Below, piece after piece: positions 8,029 to 17,209 of a stretch of 64,000 nt of DNA. The stretch is taken from the NCBI GenBank assembly GCA_015654675.1, contig JAATGM010000032.1, forward strand, positions 62,001 through 126,000. Direction: 5' to 3'. Numbering within the stretch: the first letter of the stretch is position 1; each line of letters begins with the position of its first letter. The stretch is from Planctomycetota bacterium. Its GTDB lineage: Bacteria; Planctomycetota; Phycisphaerae; UBA1845; UTPLA1. The notes under the pieces were generated by a model. The model was not told where the DNA came from and searched no databases. It was given only the letters and a program-made list of their open reading frames with translations. A program made the translations under genes and the position numbers.

Positions 8029-9840
8029 ATGATCGTGGAACCACTCGTCAGTCTCGCCAGCGTCGTCGTCCTGGGCGGCCTCGCCCAGTGGATTGCGTGG
8101 CGGGTGCGGCTGCCCTCCATTCTGCTGCTTCTGACGGCCGGTTTCATCGCCGGCCCGGTGACCGGCCTCATCCATCCTGATCACCTTGTTGGCCCTTTTC
8201 TTGCCCCATTCGTTTCTCTGTCCGTCGCGATCATTCTGTTTGAGGGCGGATTGAATCTGAATCTGGCGGAGTTGCGCGGTTCGGGACCGGTGGTCTGGCG
8301 ATTGGTGACAGTCGGCGTCGCCGTGACCTGGGCGGTTGCAACGATCGCTGCGCGGCACGTTGTGGGTCTCGATACGCGGATGAGTGCGTTGCTCGGGGCC
8401 ATCCTCGTTGTCACCGGGCCCACCGTTGTCATGCCATTGCTTCGCGAGGTCCGGCCGTCCGGCACGGTGGCTGCGATCCTCAAGTGGGAAGGCATCGTCA
8501 TCGATCCGATTGGGGCCCTTTTCGCCGTGATCGTGTTCGAGGCCATCGTCGCGAGGCCGAATCTGGGGGCTGGCCATTTTGCGTTGGACATGCTGAATAC
8601 TGCTTTCGTCGGGACGGCGTTCGGATTGATTGCGGCCGGCATTCTCGTCGTCAGTTTGCGTCGGTACTGGTTGTCTGACGCGTTGCAGATTCCGGTCACG
8701 ATGGCGCTGATCGCCGGCGCCTTCACTGCGGCGAATCTGGTGCACGAAGAATCGGGACTCTTCGCAGTGACGGCCATGGGCATTGCCCTAGCGAATCAGC
8801 GACTGGCCGACATGCATCTCATCATGGAGTTCAAGGAGAATCTCGGAACGGTGCTTCTTGCGGTTCTCTTCATTCTCCTGAGCGCCCGTCTCGATATCGC
8901 CGGCCTTCGAACGGTGGCGTGGTCGGGTCTCGCGTTTGTGGCGATTCTCATCCTGATAGCACGCCCGCTTTGCGTGTGGATCTCGACCATCGGTTCGGCG
9001 ACGACGCGTACCGAGCGATTGTTTCTGATGAACATGGCGCCGCGCGGCATTGTGGCCGCTTCAATCTCGTCGATCTTCGCCCTTCGGCTCGAAAAGGCCG
9101 GCTACGCCGACGCGCGCGTGCTCGTGCCGCTCACGTTCATGACGATCATCGGAACCGTGCTCTACTATGGACTGTCGGCCGGCCCAATCGCGCGACGACT
9201 CGGCCTGTCGACGGCGGACCCGCAAGGCGTGTTATTCATCGGCGGCGGTGCTGCGGCTCGCGCGATGGGCGAAGCGCTGCAGGCGGCCGGTTTTCGAGTG
9301 CTGCTGGTTGACTCGAACGCGGAGAACATCGCCCCGGCGCGGCTCGCCGGATTGCCAACCTGGCTCGGAAACGTACTGTCCGAGCAACTGCTCGATGCCG
9401 TTGATATGAGCAGCATTGGACGCATGCTCGCGATGACTTCGAACGACGAAGTGAACATTCTGGCCGCGCGGAGATTGATGCGCGTCTTCGGCCGCGTCGC
9501 CGTATGGCAGTTGCCTCCCAAGCGATCCGGCACCGGCAGATTGACCATCGCCCGCCATGTCGCCGGCCGGCCGCTCTTCGCCGACAACATCACTATTGAC
9601 GCCCTCGAACAACGAATTTCGTCCGGCGCTACAGTTCACACAACGCTCTTGACCGACGCGTTCACGTTCGAGACCTACAAACTGCAATATGGCGACTCGG
9701 CGACGCCGCTTTTCATCGTGAAGTCCGACGCCAAAATCGAGGTCGTGGCCGCCGACCATGCCCTCGATCCGAAGTCGGGACAGAAAATCATCGCGCTGAT
9801 TGATCGGCCGGCCGACGCGCCCTCGAAGAACGCGGCGTGA
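8029..9840 (+). CDS. CPA1-type Na+(K+)/H+ antiporter with C-terminal TrkA-N domain
   Basis: Inner-membrane cation/proton exchanger of 603 residues. The first roughly 390 residues are about a dozen hydrophobic segments typical of NhaP-type transporters, including PFVSLSVAIILFEGGLNL and an NMAPRGIVAASISSIFAL segment. A Rossmann-type regulatory domain begins near residue 400 (LFIGGGAAARAMGEALQ) and continues through VLLVDSN, as in TrkA-N/KefC-like proteins that sense nucleotides. It heads the envelope operon; its stop overlaps the GTG start of the next gene by 4 bp. The transported ion is not predictable. Confidence 0.88.
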   Translation: MIVEPLVSLASVVVLGGLAQWIAWRVRLPSILLLLTAGFIAGPVTGLIHPDHLVGPFLAPFVSLSVAIILFEGGLNLNLAELRGSGPVVWRLVTVGVAVTWAVATIAARHVVGLDTRMSALLGAILVVTGPTVVMPLLREVRPSGTVAAILKWEGIVIDPIGALFAVIVFEAIVARPNLGAGHFALDMLNTAFVGTAFGLIAAGILVVSLRRYWLSDALQIPVTMALIAGAFTAANLVHEESGLFAVTAMGIALANQRLADMHLIMEFKENLGTVLLAVLFILLSARLDIAGLRTVAWSGLAFVAILILIARPLCVWISTIGSATTRTERLFLMNMAPRGIVAASISSIFALRLEKAGYADARVLVPLTFMTIIGTVLYYGLSAGPIARRLGLSTADPQGVLFIGGGAAARAMGEALQAAGFRVLLVDSNAENIAPARLAGLPTWLGNVLSEQLLDAVDMSSIGRMLAMTSNDEVNILAARRLMRVFGRVAVWQLPPKRSGTGRLTIARHVAGRPLFADNITIDALEQRISSGATVHTTLLTDAFTFETYKLQYGDSATPLFIVKSDAKIEVVAADHALDPKSGQKIIALIDRPADAPSKNAA

Positions 9841-10928
9841 CGGTCCGGGGTGCTCCCCGTAAAATCGCTCCGTTGAGCGAGTGTCGACGAGTCTTGATCG
9901 TCCTGCCGAACTGGGTGGGAGACGTCGTTCTGGCGTCCCCGGCGCTGAGCGCGCTTCGTGCGCGCTTTCCAGATTCCCATATCGCCTACCTGGGCCGTCG
10001 CTATGTCGCGGACGTTGTTGCCCACAGCGGCTGGTTTGACGAGTTTATCGACGCGCCGGAAAAGTCGGCCGGCTCATTGCTGTCGCTTGCTGTAAGACTA
10101 CGTCGCGAACGATTCGATCTTGCGATTCTGTTTCCCAACTCATTCCGGTCGGCCGCGACAGTGTGGCTCGGAGGCGCCCGTCGCCGCGTTGGCTACGACC
10201 GCGACGCCCGCGGCTGGATGCTAACCGACCGTCTGCAGCCCCATCGCAACGGGCACGGTTTCAAACCAGTCTCAATGCTCGACTACTACAACGCCATCGC
10301 CGCCGCCACTGGTTGCAGCAATGTTTCACGACGCCTCTCGTTAGGTCACGGCCCCGACGACGAAACCACCTTCCGCACGCGCCTCCCGCAACTCGATCTC
10401 AATCGCCCTCTGGTCGTCCTCAACCCCGGCGGCGCATACGGAACGGCAAAAATCTGGCCTGCCGAACGATTTGCTGCCGTAGGCGACGAACTCTCTCGCC
10501 GATTCGGCGCGCAGATTGTCGCGACCGGCACGGCCGCCGAGCGCTCCATCGCCGATGCCATTCGCGCCGCGGCGCGTCAGCCGCTGCACCTCTGCTTCGA
10601 TCCGCCGCTCGGCCTCGGTCCCCTCAAATCCCTCATCCGTCGCGCCGACCTCCTCGTCACCAACGACACCGGCCCGCGGCACTATGCCATTGCCTTCGGC
10701 GTTCCCGTCGTCACGATCTTTGGGCCCACCGATCCCGCCTGGACTGAGACCCACTTCGAGCACGAACGGAAAGTCATGCTGGCACTCGACTGCCAGCCCT
10801 GCCAGGAAAAGATCTGCCCGCTGGGCCACACCAACTGCATGCAGCAACTTAGCGTTGACCTGGTCATTGCAGCAGCCGCAGAGCTGCTCGCCGCGCGCAC
10901 GCAGACCGTGGGGAGCGCCGTCGCATGA
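9837..10928 (+). CDS. waaF: Lipopolysaccharide heptosyltransferase (glycosyltransferase family 9)
   Basis: Adds an ADP-heptose-derived heptose to the LPS inner core on the cytoplasmic side. The 363-residue protein has the two GT9 halves: RVLIVLPNWVGDVVLASPAL at the N-terminus and NPGGAYGTAKIWPAERFA then NDTGPRHYAIAFGVPVV plus FGPTDPAWT in the nucleotide-sugar half. A C-terminal cysteine stretch CQPCQEKICPLGH resembles WaaF rather than WaaC. GTG start at 9837 overlaps the antiporter stop (GTGA), and its own stop overlaps the next ATG. waaF is the best match; another GT9 specificity cannot be excluded. Confidence 0.85.
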   Translation: MTVRGAPRKIAPLSECRRVLIVLPNWVGDVVLASPALSALRARFPDSHIAYLGRRYVADVVAHSGWFDEFIDAPEKSAGSLLSLAVRLRRERFDLAILFPNSFRSAATVWLGGARRRVGYDRDARGWMLTDRLQPHRNGHGFKPVSMLDYYNAIAAATGCSNVSRRLSLGHGPDDETTFRTRLPQLDLNRPLVVLNPGGAYGTAKIWPAERFAAVGDELSRRFGAQIVATGTAAERSIADAIRAAARQPLHLCFDPPLGLGPLKSLIRRADLLVTNDTGPRHYAIAFGVPVVTIFGPTDPAWTETHFEHERKVMLALDCQPCQEKICPLGHTNCMQQLSVDLVIAAAAELLAARTQTVGSAVA

Positions 10929-11812
10929 TCACCCAGAGTTCCCGCATGCGAATCGATCCCGCATATCGTGCGCCGCTGGCGACCGCCGGCCTCTCTTCCG
11001 TTCCGGCCGTATTGGGAACCATCGGCGATCGGCTCGCCGCGTGGAGCCGTACGACTGATACGATTTACGCAGCCCTGCCCGGCTCGAACCTCGCCGTTTA
11101 TCTCAAGCGCTATCACTACCCACGACTGCGCCAGCGACTGCGACTTGCGTTCCGTGGCACGCTCTTCAAGGCCAGCCGCGCCCGCGCCGAATACCGCGTG
11201 CTGGCCAGCATGAGAAAGCTTGGCATTCAAGCGGTGCGGCCCATTGCATGGGGCGAGCGCCGTCGATACGGGCTGGTTCGTAGTTGTTTCCTCATCACTG
11301 AAGCTGTCCCAGAGGCAATGTCACTCGCCACGTTCATTCACACCTTCGCCAGGGGGCACGCTTCGCTCTCCGCGGATGCGGCCATCGCCGTCCGCCGCAA
11401 TATTCTGATCAACCTCGCCCTTCAGGTTCGCTTCATGCACGAGGCCGGATTCGTTCATCGCGATCTTTTTTGGCGCAACGTGCTCATTCGGCCGCTTCCC
11501 AATCGAGAGTTCGAGTTCTATTTCCTCGACGCTTCGGTCGGACGCCGAATTCGTGTGAAACAGTGGCGTCGCGACGCGATCGTCCGCGACCTGGCCGCGC
11601 TGAGTGTCATGGCGCCAGAATTTTGCTCCCGCCCGGATCAGCTACGCTTCATTCGAGCGTATTTGGGAACTGATTCGCTGGGAAATGAAGAACGTCAATG
11701 GCTGGAGCTCGTCCAGAACCGGTCGAAGGAATTGCACGCTTCCGAAGAGCAGCGGATGCGGCGCCAATCGATATTCGATCGCATCGGTCCTGCCGCGGTG
11801 GCAGCGCTGTGA
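10925..11812 (+). CDS. LPS core kinase-like protein (WaaP/KdkA family), copy 1
   Basis: A 295-residue protein kinase-like enzyme expected to phosphorylate LPS core sugar (Kdo or heptose). The catalytic loop GFVHRDLFWRNVLI (about residues 175-188) keeps the His-Arg-Asp and the metal-binding Asn, and FLDASVG stands for the DFG segment. An N-terminal lysine in NLAVYLKRYHY is the likely ATP-contacting Lys. ATGA overlap with the GT9 gene upstream and a GTGA overlap with the next kinase show translational coupling. The exact sugar acceptor is unknown. Confidence 0.8.
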   Translation: MITQSSRMRIDPAYRAPLATAGLSSVPAVLGTIGDRLAAWSRTTDTIYAALPGSNLAVYLKRYHYPRLRQRLRLAFRGTLFKASRARAEYRVLASMRKLGIQAVRPIAWGERRRYGLVRSCFLITEAVPEAMSLATFIHTFARGHASLSADAAIAVRRNILINLALQVRFMHEAGFVHRDLFWRNVLIRPLPNREFEFYFLDASVGRRIRVKQWRRDAIVRDLAALSVMAPEFCSRPDQLRFIRAYLGTDSLGNEERQWLELVQNRSKELHASEEQRMRRQSIFDRIGPAAVAAL

Positions 11813-12657
11813 CAACTGTGAGTCCCCACGCCGCCTCGAGGTCGCGAGTCGTTGATGACCATGCCGCGCGTAGCGGCCACCTCGCAATTTTTCGTGCGGA
11901 ATGGCGTGAAATGCTGGAGGCCGGTGGGCTGGCGAGCTATGACGACTTTCTCGCCTGCTCCGCGGGCGAAATGGTGGCCCAAACCGGGACTTCACAGACG
12001 CGTCGCATTGTGCTGCATCAGGGCACCCGGACGCTGTACGCATACTTGAAGCAGTATCGTTATCTCGGACCGCGATGGCGGCATCGATTTCGTCGTCACA
12101 AAGGCGCAATCGAAGCCCGAAATTACGAACTCATGCGCGAGCTCGCCCGGATTCCAGTTCCGGAGGTCATTGCGATCGGCAGCCGCAGCTCCGGCCTTCG
12201 ACTGAGGGATGCGTTTATCCTGACTCGCGAAGTCGAAGGAACATCATCGCTCGAATCGTGGTGGTCGGATCGACTGAAGATCGGGGATGTGTCGCAAGCC
12301 CTTCGTCGCGAGATCCTTGGGGAGGTCCTCGATCTCGTGGTGCGGATGCATTGCGCCAATTTCTATCATGTTGATCTGCAGTGGCGCAACCTGCTCATTC
12401 GTGACTCTATCGATAAGCCACGTTTGTTCGTACTCGACTCGTCGCGGGGCGGTCTTCGCCATCTGCCCTGGATACGATGGCACGCACGTATGCGTGATCT
12501 ATCGAGTCTCGATAAATCCGCACGGCGTTTTCTGTCGCGCGCCGATCGGGCGCGCTTCGTCCATGAATACGTACGCGCGACCGGATGTCGGGAATCCCCG
12601 CGAAGACTCATCACGCGGATTCTCGCTGACCGACGACGCAAGGAAGCCGGCGGCTGA
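11809..12657 (+). CDS. LPS core kinase-like protein (WaaP/KdkA family), copy 2
   Basis: A second kinase-like protein, 282 residues from the GTG at 11809 that overlaps the preceding stop by 4 bp; an ATG at 11698 lies inside the upstream gene and is unlikely. The catalytic loop reads YHVDLQWRNLLI (about residues 185-196), with Val in place of the Arg of HRD but Asp and Asn kept, and LFVLDSSRG is the DFG equivalent. The N-terminal ATP-lysine candidate is in LYAYLKQYRYLG. It is clearly related to its neighbour, so the pair looks like a duplication with specialisation. Confidence 0.75.
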   Translation: MTTVSPHAASRSRVVDDHAARSGHLAIFRAEWREMLEAGGLASYDDFLACSAGEMVAQTGTSQTRRIVLHQGTRTLYAYLKQYRYLGPRWRHRFRRHKGAIEARNYELMRELARIPVPEVIAIGSRSSGLRLRDAFILTREVEGTSSLESWWSDRLKIGDVSQALRREILGEVLDLVVRMHCANFYHVDLQWRNLLIRDSIDKPRLFVLDSSRGGLRHLPWIRWHARMRDLSSLDKSARRFLSRADRARFVHEYVRATGCRESPRRLITRILADRRRKEAGG

Positions 12658-12675
12658 GCCAGGCGGAATCGTCGA

Positions 12676-14364
12676 ATGGGAACGCGTGTCATCATCGAGC
12701 CCGAGTATCAGGACGTGCTTCGCCGCGCCGGCCTGGTCGAATACGACGATTTCATGCGGCGGTCGAGCGACGGGCCGCCCGCTAGTAGTCATCGTGATCG
12801 GGAGACGGTCCCGATTCGAATTCAACATGGCGAAGAGTCACTTTTGTTCTTCCTTAAGCGGACTTTTCGCGTTCCCATTAAGCATGTCTGGAAGGATCTT
12901 GCAGCACGGCGATTTCCGCATAGCCAGCCGTGGCGGGAATGGGAGGCCATCGGCGCTTTGCAGCTCGCTCGCATCCCGGTCATGCGTCGCGTCGCAGTCG
13001 GTGAGCGCCGCTTGCGCGGCCTTCCCGAGGCCGGCTTCCTGCTTGTTGCCGCCGCGGGGGGCGTCAATACGGTCGCGGATTGGCTTCGCCCCGGCGGTCC
13101 GGGACGCGCGGCACTCAGCGTTCGTGCGCGGCACCACCTGATTCGTGAATTAGGTCGCCTACAGGGGCGCATGCGACAGGCCGGGTTTCTGTGGCCGGAT
13201 GCGCATCCCCGTCATATCTATGCCGAACCGGATGACACGGAACTTGGCGGGTGGCGTTTCTGCGTAATCGATGTAGAGCGGGTCATGCATGCGCCCGGCA
13301 ATCGATCCCGTTTCGTGGCCCCGCTTCCCAAGCTGCTGCAGCGCGCGCTGCCATTTGAGCCGACGCGCATCGAGCAATTGGCTTTTGTCTCCGGGCTCGA
13401 CGCGGCATTGAAAGTCGCGTACCCACCCGCTTGGACCGAGCCGGAATCGCTGCTCGCGCCGCACAGTCACGGCGTTCCACTCCGCGCCCCCGAAGTCCAC
13501 GATAGAAGCGCTTTTCCCACTCGCCGCGCCGACGGATTCTGGATGGCGGAGCGCGACGCCGCCGTCCTTCGCGCAGCCGGCATAGATTCCTCCACGGCGC
13601 TTTATCGCTATGCGGATGGCCATCCGCTTACCAAGCAAGGCCTCGACCCGCACCGATTGCGGATGCGCGTTCAATTGACGAACGGTGGCGAGGATCAGGT
13701 CTATTTTCTCAAGCGCGTTACCAATCCACCTTTGCGCGAGCAGATTAATCGCGTCATCGACGGCGCGGTCGGTGATTCGTCGGCCTGGCGAGAGTGGCAC
13801 TTTATTCGGCGTCTGACCGAAATCGGCGTGCCCACCATGCGCGCCGCCGCGCTGGCGGCCGACATGCAGCACGGTTGGGAGCGGCGCTCGGCGCTGCTGA
13901 CCGCGGAAGTTCCTGGCGAATCGCTTGAGCGTTGGGTGCCGCGCGAGTGGCCGCGCCTGACCTTGGAGCGCCGCCGCGCATTGCTCGGGCAGGTTGCCGC
14001 GGTGGCGCGCGTCATGCACACCGCGCGTCTGTTTCATAGAGACTTTTATCTTGCACATCTTTTCGTTGACTGGGAATCCGAGATACAGCCCATCATCTAT
14101 GTGATCGATCTGGCCCGCATGCTCGAGCGACCGCGCCGATCGTGGCGATGGCAGATCAAGGACCTTGCCGCGCTTCACCATTCGGCGCCGCGCGGAATGG
14201 TCAGCCGAACCGATCGCGTACGATTCCTTCGCATGTACGCCCAGTGGATTGATCGCGCCGCTCGCGGACGCACTCGCCATGCTCTGTTGGCCGAACTTGT
14301 GCGCGCCATCGAGGCCCGCGCGGAGCGGATGCGGCGGCACGACCGGCGCAGAGGCCGCGCATGA
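12676..14364 (+). CDS. Tandem-domain LPS kinase-like protein (two WaaP/KdkA-like domains)
   Basis: A 562-residue protein carrying two successive kinase-like domains. Domain 1 (about 1-275) has an altered catalytic loop GFLWPDAHPRHIY near residue 172, keeping Asp but replacing His-Arg by Trp-Pro, and VIDVERV as DFG equivalent. Domain 2 (about 295-550) has LFHRDFYLAHLFV near residue 453, a full HRD, and VIDLARM. The gene follows copy 2 after 18 bp and overlaps the glycosyltransferase by 4 bp (ATGA). Domain 1 may be regulatory or of reduced activity; domain 2 looks catalytically competent. This is inference from motifs. Confidence 0.72.
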   Translation: MGTRVIIEPEYQDVLRRAGLVEYDDFMRRSSDGPPASSHRDRETVPIRIQHGEESLLFFLKRTFRVPIKHVWKDLAARRFPHSQPWREWEAIGALQLARIPVMRRVAVGERRLRGLPEAGFLLVAAAGGVNTVADWLRPGGPGRAALSVRARHHLIRELGRLQGRMRQAGFLWPDAHPRHIYAEPDDTELGGWRFCVIDVERVMHAPGNRSRFVAPLPKLLQRALPFEPTRIEQLAFVSGLDAALKVAYPPAWTEPESLLAPHSHGVPLRAPEVHDRSAFPTRRADGFWMAERDAAVLRAAGIDSSTALYRYADGHPLTKQGLDPHRLRMRVQLTNGGEDQVYFLKRVTNPPLREQINRVIDGAVGDSSAWREWHFIRRLTEIGVPTMRAAALAADMQHGWERRSALLTAEVPGESLERWVPREWPRLTLERRRALLGQVAAVARVMHTARLFHRDFYLAHLFVDWESEIQPIIYVIDLARMLERPRRSWRWQIKDLAALHHSAPRGMVSRTDRVRFLRMYAQWIDRAARGRTRHALLAELVRAIEARAERMRRHDRRRGRA

Positions 14365-15545
14365 GGGTTGCGATCATCATCGAACGGATCGAGACTTGGC
14401 GCGGGGGCGCCGAAACCTCCACGCTTGAATTTGCTCATCTACTGGCTGGACGCGGCTTGGACGTAACGCTTTTCACGTCATCCCGAGCAATTTCGCCGCC
14501 CGATTTGCAGATCGTGACGGTCCCTGTTACCGCCACTCCGCGACCGCTGAAGACTGGTCGATTTCTTTCGAAAACCGCCGCGCGAATTGCGGACGACTCA
14601 TTCGACATCGTCCATGCCATCACGCCGATTCCGATTGCCGATGTTTACCAGCCGCGCGGAGGCCTGATTCGCGAAACGGTTGACCGAAATGTCGCCATGC
14701 GCCCGAATCAGGCCCGCAGGACGCTGAAGCGAATTCTGGCCGCATTCAACATCAAGCAGCGCACGCTTCTCGACCTCGAGGATCGCGTCATGCGGCCGGA
14801 CGGGCCGGCCATCGCGTGCGTTTCCAATTACGTCGCTCGGCAGGTTCACGAACACTATGGACTTGAGGGCGATCGCGTCCGGGTTGTCTTCAATGGTGTG
14901 CAGGTCGCGCTGGCCACGCCGGAGGAACGTGCCGCGGATCGGCGCGACATTCGCGAGCGGTATCGCGTACCGGCCGACGCCATGTTGCTGCTCTGCGTTG
15001 CGCACAATTTCAAGCTCAAGGGCGTCAACCCCCTGTTGCACGCTGTGGCCCGACTTTCGGCAGCGGGATCTCACGATCTGCGGCTTCTCATTGTTGGTCG
15101 AGACGACCCAGGCCCGATGGCTGAGGTAGCCCGTAAACTCAATATCGCCGACGTGGTCACATTTGTCGGGCCCACGGAGCGGGTCGCGGCATTTTACCAC
15201 GCGGCGGATGTGTGCGTGCATCCGACATACTACGATCCGTGCAGCCGCGTCGTGCTGGAAGCGCTATCGCGCGGTGTGCCATGCATCACGACGCTGCATA
15301 ACGGCGCATCGGAGGTAATGCTGGACGGGGTTCACGGTTTTGTCATTCCGAATCCCGACGAGATTCAAGTGCTGGCTGATCGTATTCATCGAATGCGCGA
15401 TTCTGCGCTGACGCTCAGGATGTCCGCAGCGGCGGCCTCACTCGGACCCAAACTTACAATGACTCGTCATGTCGACGAGATGATCGAGTTCTACGACCAG
15501 ATCATGGCGTCGCGCTCCCGGACACCGGTCGCCGTCGCTCGATAA
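14361..15545 (+). CDS. Family 4 glycosyltransferase (WaaG-like)
   Basis: Retaining GT-B glycosyltransferase of 394 residues acting at the cytoplasmic membrane face. N-terminal half begins VAIIIERIETWRGGAETST; the C-terminal nucleotide-sugar half has LLLCVAHNFKLKGVNPLLHA, LLIVGRDD and HPTYYDPCSRVVLEALSRG, the acidic motif near the end. The Asp-Pro-Cys-Ser form of the last motif is like the WaaG group of LPS core glucosyltransferases. Its ATG overlaps the preceding kinase stop. Acceptor and donor are not predictable; context points to LPS core. Confidence 0.83.
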   Translation: MRVAIIIERIETWRGGAETSTLEFAHLLAGRGLDVTLFTSSRAISPPDLQIVTVPVTATPRPLKTGRFLSKTAARIADDSFDIVHAITPIPIADVYQPRGGLIRETVDRNVAMRPNQARRTLKRILAAFNIKQRTLLDLEDRVMRPDGPAIACVSNYVARQVHEHYGLEGDRVRVVFNGVQVALATPEERAADRRDIRERYRVPADAMLLLCVAHNFKLKGVNPLLHAVARLSAAGSHDLRLLIVGRDDPGPMAEVARKLNIADVVTFVGPTERVAAFYHAADVCVHPTYYDPCSRVVLEALSRGVPCITTLHNGASEVMLDGVHGFVIPNPDEIQVLADRIHRMRDSALTLRMSAAAASLGPKLTMTRHVDEMIEFYDQIMASRSRTPVAVAR

Positions 15546-15555
15546 CGAGCCGAGC

Positions 15556-16281
15556 ATGATTCGCAAGATCCTACAATTCCGCCGGCCTTACACACCACCT
15601 GCCCTGACACTGTCTTTCGACTACGAGCGCGGTCTCTCCGGCGATGATCCAACTCTGGCCGATGCGGGTCTTGACGCAGTGTTGGCAGCGCTCGCGCGGC
15701 GCAAACTTCGGGCGACATTCAACTGCTGCGCCAAGCTCGCAGAAATCGCCGCGGACCGTATCCGCCTGATCGCCGCCGCTGGCCACGAAATCGGCTGCCA
15801 CGGCTATGCGCACGAGTCGCCGCGCGACCTCACTGATGCCGATCTTCGCGACATGCTTCGACGCTCGCTCGATGCATTCGGCGGCCTGTCCGTTCGGCCG
15901 GTGGGATTTCGCTCGCCACAATCGCATTGGGACAAGCGTCTCATGCGCGAGTTGGCTGCAGCAGGCTTTCGCTACTCGGCCGAGCACGATCGGGCCAGCC
16001 GGCCATATGTCATTACCCGACAGCCGCAGGTCCTGATGCGATTTCCCGTCGTTACCGATGACTGGGACTACATCCGCAACCCCGCCGCGCCGGAGGTTAT
16101 TGCGCGACACACCACCTACCTTCGCAACGCCGCCGCCGCTAAGCTCCCGCTCGCGCTGGGGTATCACCCCTGGGTTCTTGCCCAGGACCCGCAGCGCATA
16201 CGCGACTGGGAGTCGTTCGTGGATCTCGCGATCGAGCTTCAAGTTCCGATCGCTCCTTTCGTCGATCTGCTGCCGTCATGA
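15556..16281 (+). CDS. Polysaccharide deacetylase family protein
   Basis: NodB-homology (carbohydrate esterase 4) protein of 241 residues. TLSFDYERG carries the first metal-binding Asp position, AGHEIGCHGYAHESP the HxxxH metal site, and GFRSPQSHWD the following arginine motif; LALGYHPW near the C-terminus carries the late His. The second Asp of the usual TFDD is replaced by Tyr, so the metal site is slightly unusual. It follows the glycosyltransferase after 10 bp and overlaps plsY by 4 bp, so it probably trims N-acetyl groups on an envelope glycan or lipid-linked sugar. Confidence 0.8.
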   Translation: MIRKILQFRRPYTPPALTLSFDYERGLSGDDPTLADAGLDAVLAALARRKLRATFNCCAKLAEIAADRIRLIAAAGHEIGCHGYAHESPRDLTDADLRDMLRRSLDAFGGLSVRPVGFRSPQSHWDKRLMRELAAAGFRYSAEHDRASRPYVITRQPQVLMRFPVVTDDWDYIRNPAAPEVIARHTTYLRNAAAAKLPLALGYHPWVLAQDPQRIRDWESFVDLAIELQVPIAPFVDLLPS

Positions 16282-16937
16282 ACTTTTCAGTTGCCCTCAT
16301 CTGGCTCGGTGCATATCTCGTCGCCTCCATTCCGTTCGGAGTTCTCGTCGCTCGCGCCCGGGGGGTCGACATTCGGAAGGTCGGTAGCGGTAACGTAGGC
16401 GCGACCAACGCGGGTCGCGCGCTCGGGAAAAAATGGGGCTATCTCGTACTTGTGCTCGATGCGCTCAAAGGCGCCGTTCCCATGCTCGCGGCGAGATTCG
16501 CGGCTCAGTCCGGGTCGTTACCGGCGTGGGGGCCTGCCTCGGTCAATTTTGTCCTGCTCGGAACAGGGCTGGCGTGCATGCTTGGGTCGGTCGCGCCGAT
16601 CTATCTCGGGTTCCGCGGCGGCAAGGGGGTGGCAACTTCGCTTGGAATCGTCCTGGCGGTCCCGCACCTTGCGGCGGCCGGCGCGCTGGCGCTGGTTGGT
16701 TATGTCGCGGCACGATTCACGTCTGGGTACGTGTCGCTTGGGTCGATTACGGCGGCGGTGCTCCTGCCGCTAGGCGTGTTGCTGACCGGGAAATTGTTTC
16801 GCTGGCCGTTGGGTGAAAATTACCCATTGTTGATCCTGACCGGGCTGATGGCAGGCGTGGTGTTATTCCGGCATCGGGCGAATATTGGTCGGTTAGTCTC
16901 TGGGACCGAGCCCCGGGCCGAGCCGAAGCCGAAATAA
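16278..16937 (+). CDS. plsY: Acyl-phosphate glycerol-3-phosphate acyltransferase PlsY
   Basis: Membrane enzyme making lysophosphatidate from acyl-phosphate and glycerol-3-phosphate, the first step of phospholipid synthesis. The 219-residue protein has the family loops SIPFGVLVARARGVDIRK, GSGNVGATNAGR and GFRGGKGVATSLG between hydrophobic helices, with a C-terminal FRHRANIGRLVSG. The ATG at 16278 overlaps the deacetylase stop. It ends the eight-gene operon that begins at 8029. Confidence 0.93.
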   Translation: MNFSVALIWLGAYLVASIPFGVLVARARGVDIRKVGSGNVGATNAGRALGKKWGYLVLVLDALKGAVPMLAARFAAQSGSLPAWGPASVNFVLLGTGLACMLGSVAPIYLGFRGGKGVATSLGIVLAVPHLAAAGALALVGYVAARFTSGYVSLGSITAAVLLPLGVLLTGKLFRWPLGENYPLLILTGLMAGVVLFRHRANIGRLVSGTEPRAEPKPK

Positions 16938-16989
16938 CCCAAGCCTATCCTGCCGTCCGATAACGGGCCGGACTTCCCAGATTGCCGGC

Positions 16990-17017
16990 TTGATTCGAAT
17001 CCTGGCTGTGAAATAAT
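16990..17017 (+). promoter_or_regulatory. Possible sigma-70-type promoter for the FN3-like lipoprotein gene
   Basis: TTGATT at 16990-16995, a 16-nt spacer and AATAAT at 17012-17017 resemble -35 and -10 boxes in a stretch that is less GC-rich than its surroundings. It would give a leader of roughly 185 nt before the ATG at 17210. Judged by eye only. Confidence 0.3.
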
Positions 17018-17170
17018 GTTGGTAAGCACCCCGCCTCTGGTGCGCCACCGCCCGGACAGGGCTGCCGCATGGGTTGCCGGCGCTTCCCGCACGCCTGGCA
17101 GATCAATTTCCTCGCAGCGAGCCGTCGTCGTTTCGGCGGCGAGATGATTCGCCGATAGATGTGTACTAGT

Positions 17171-17198
17171 GTGCCCGGTCCCCGCCGGCTCCGGGCAC
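17171..17198 (+). promoter_or_regulatory. Leader hairpin directly upstream of the ribosome-binding site
   Basis: GTGCCCGG (17171-17178) and CCGGGCAC (17191-17198) form a perfect 8-bp stem with a 12-nt loop. The stem ends where the GGAG Shine-Dalgarno (about 17200) begins, 10 nt before the ATG at 17210, so it could mRNA-stabilise or modulate initiation. Confidence 0.4.
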
Positions 17199-17209
17199 GG
17201 AGACGGGAT

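Noticed and set aside
11698-11720. ATG at 11698 as start of kinase copy 2 with a PEPVEG-type repeat signature
   Set aside because: It lies inside the preceding kinase gene; the GTG at 11809 overlaps that gene's stop in the same way as the neighbouring junctions.
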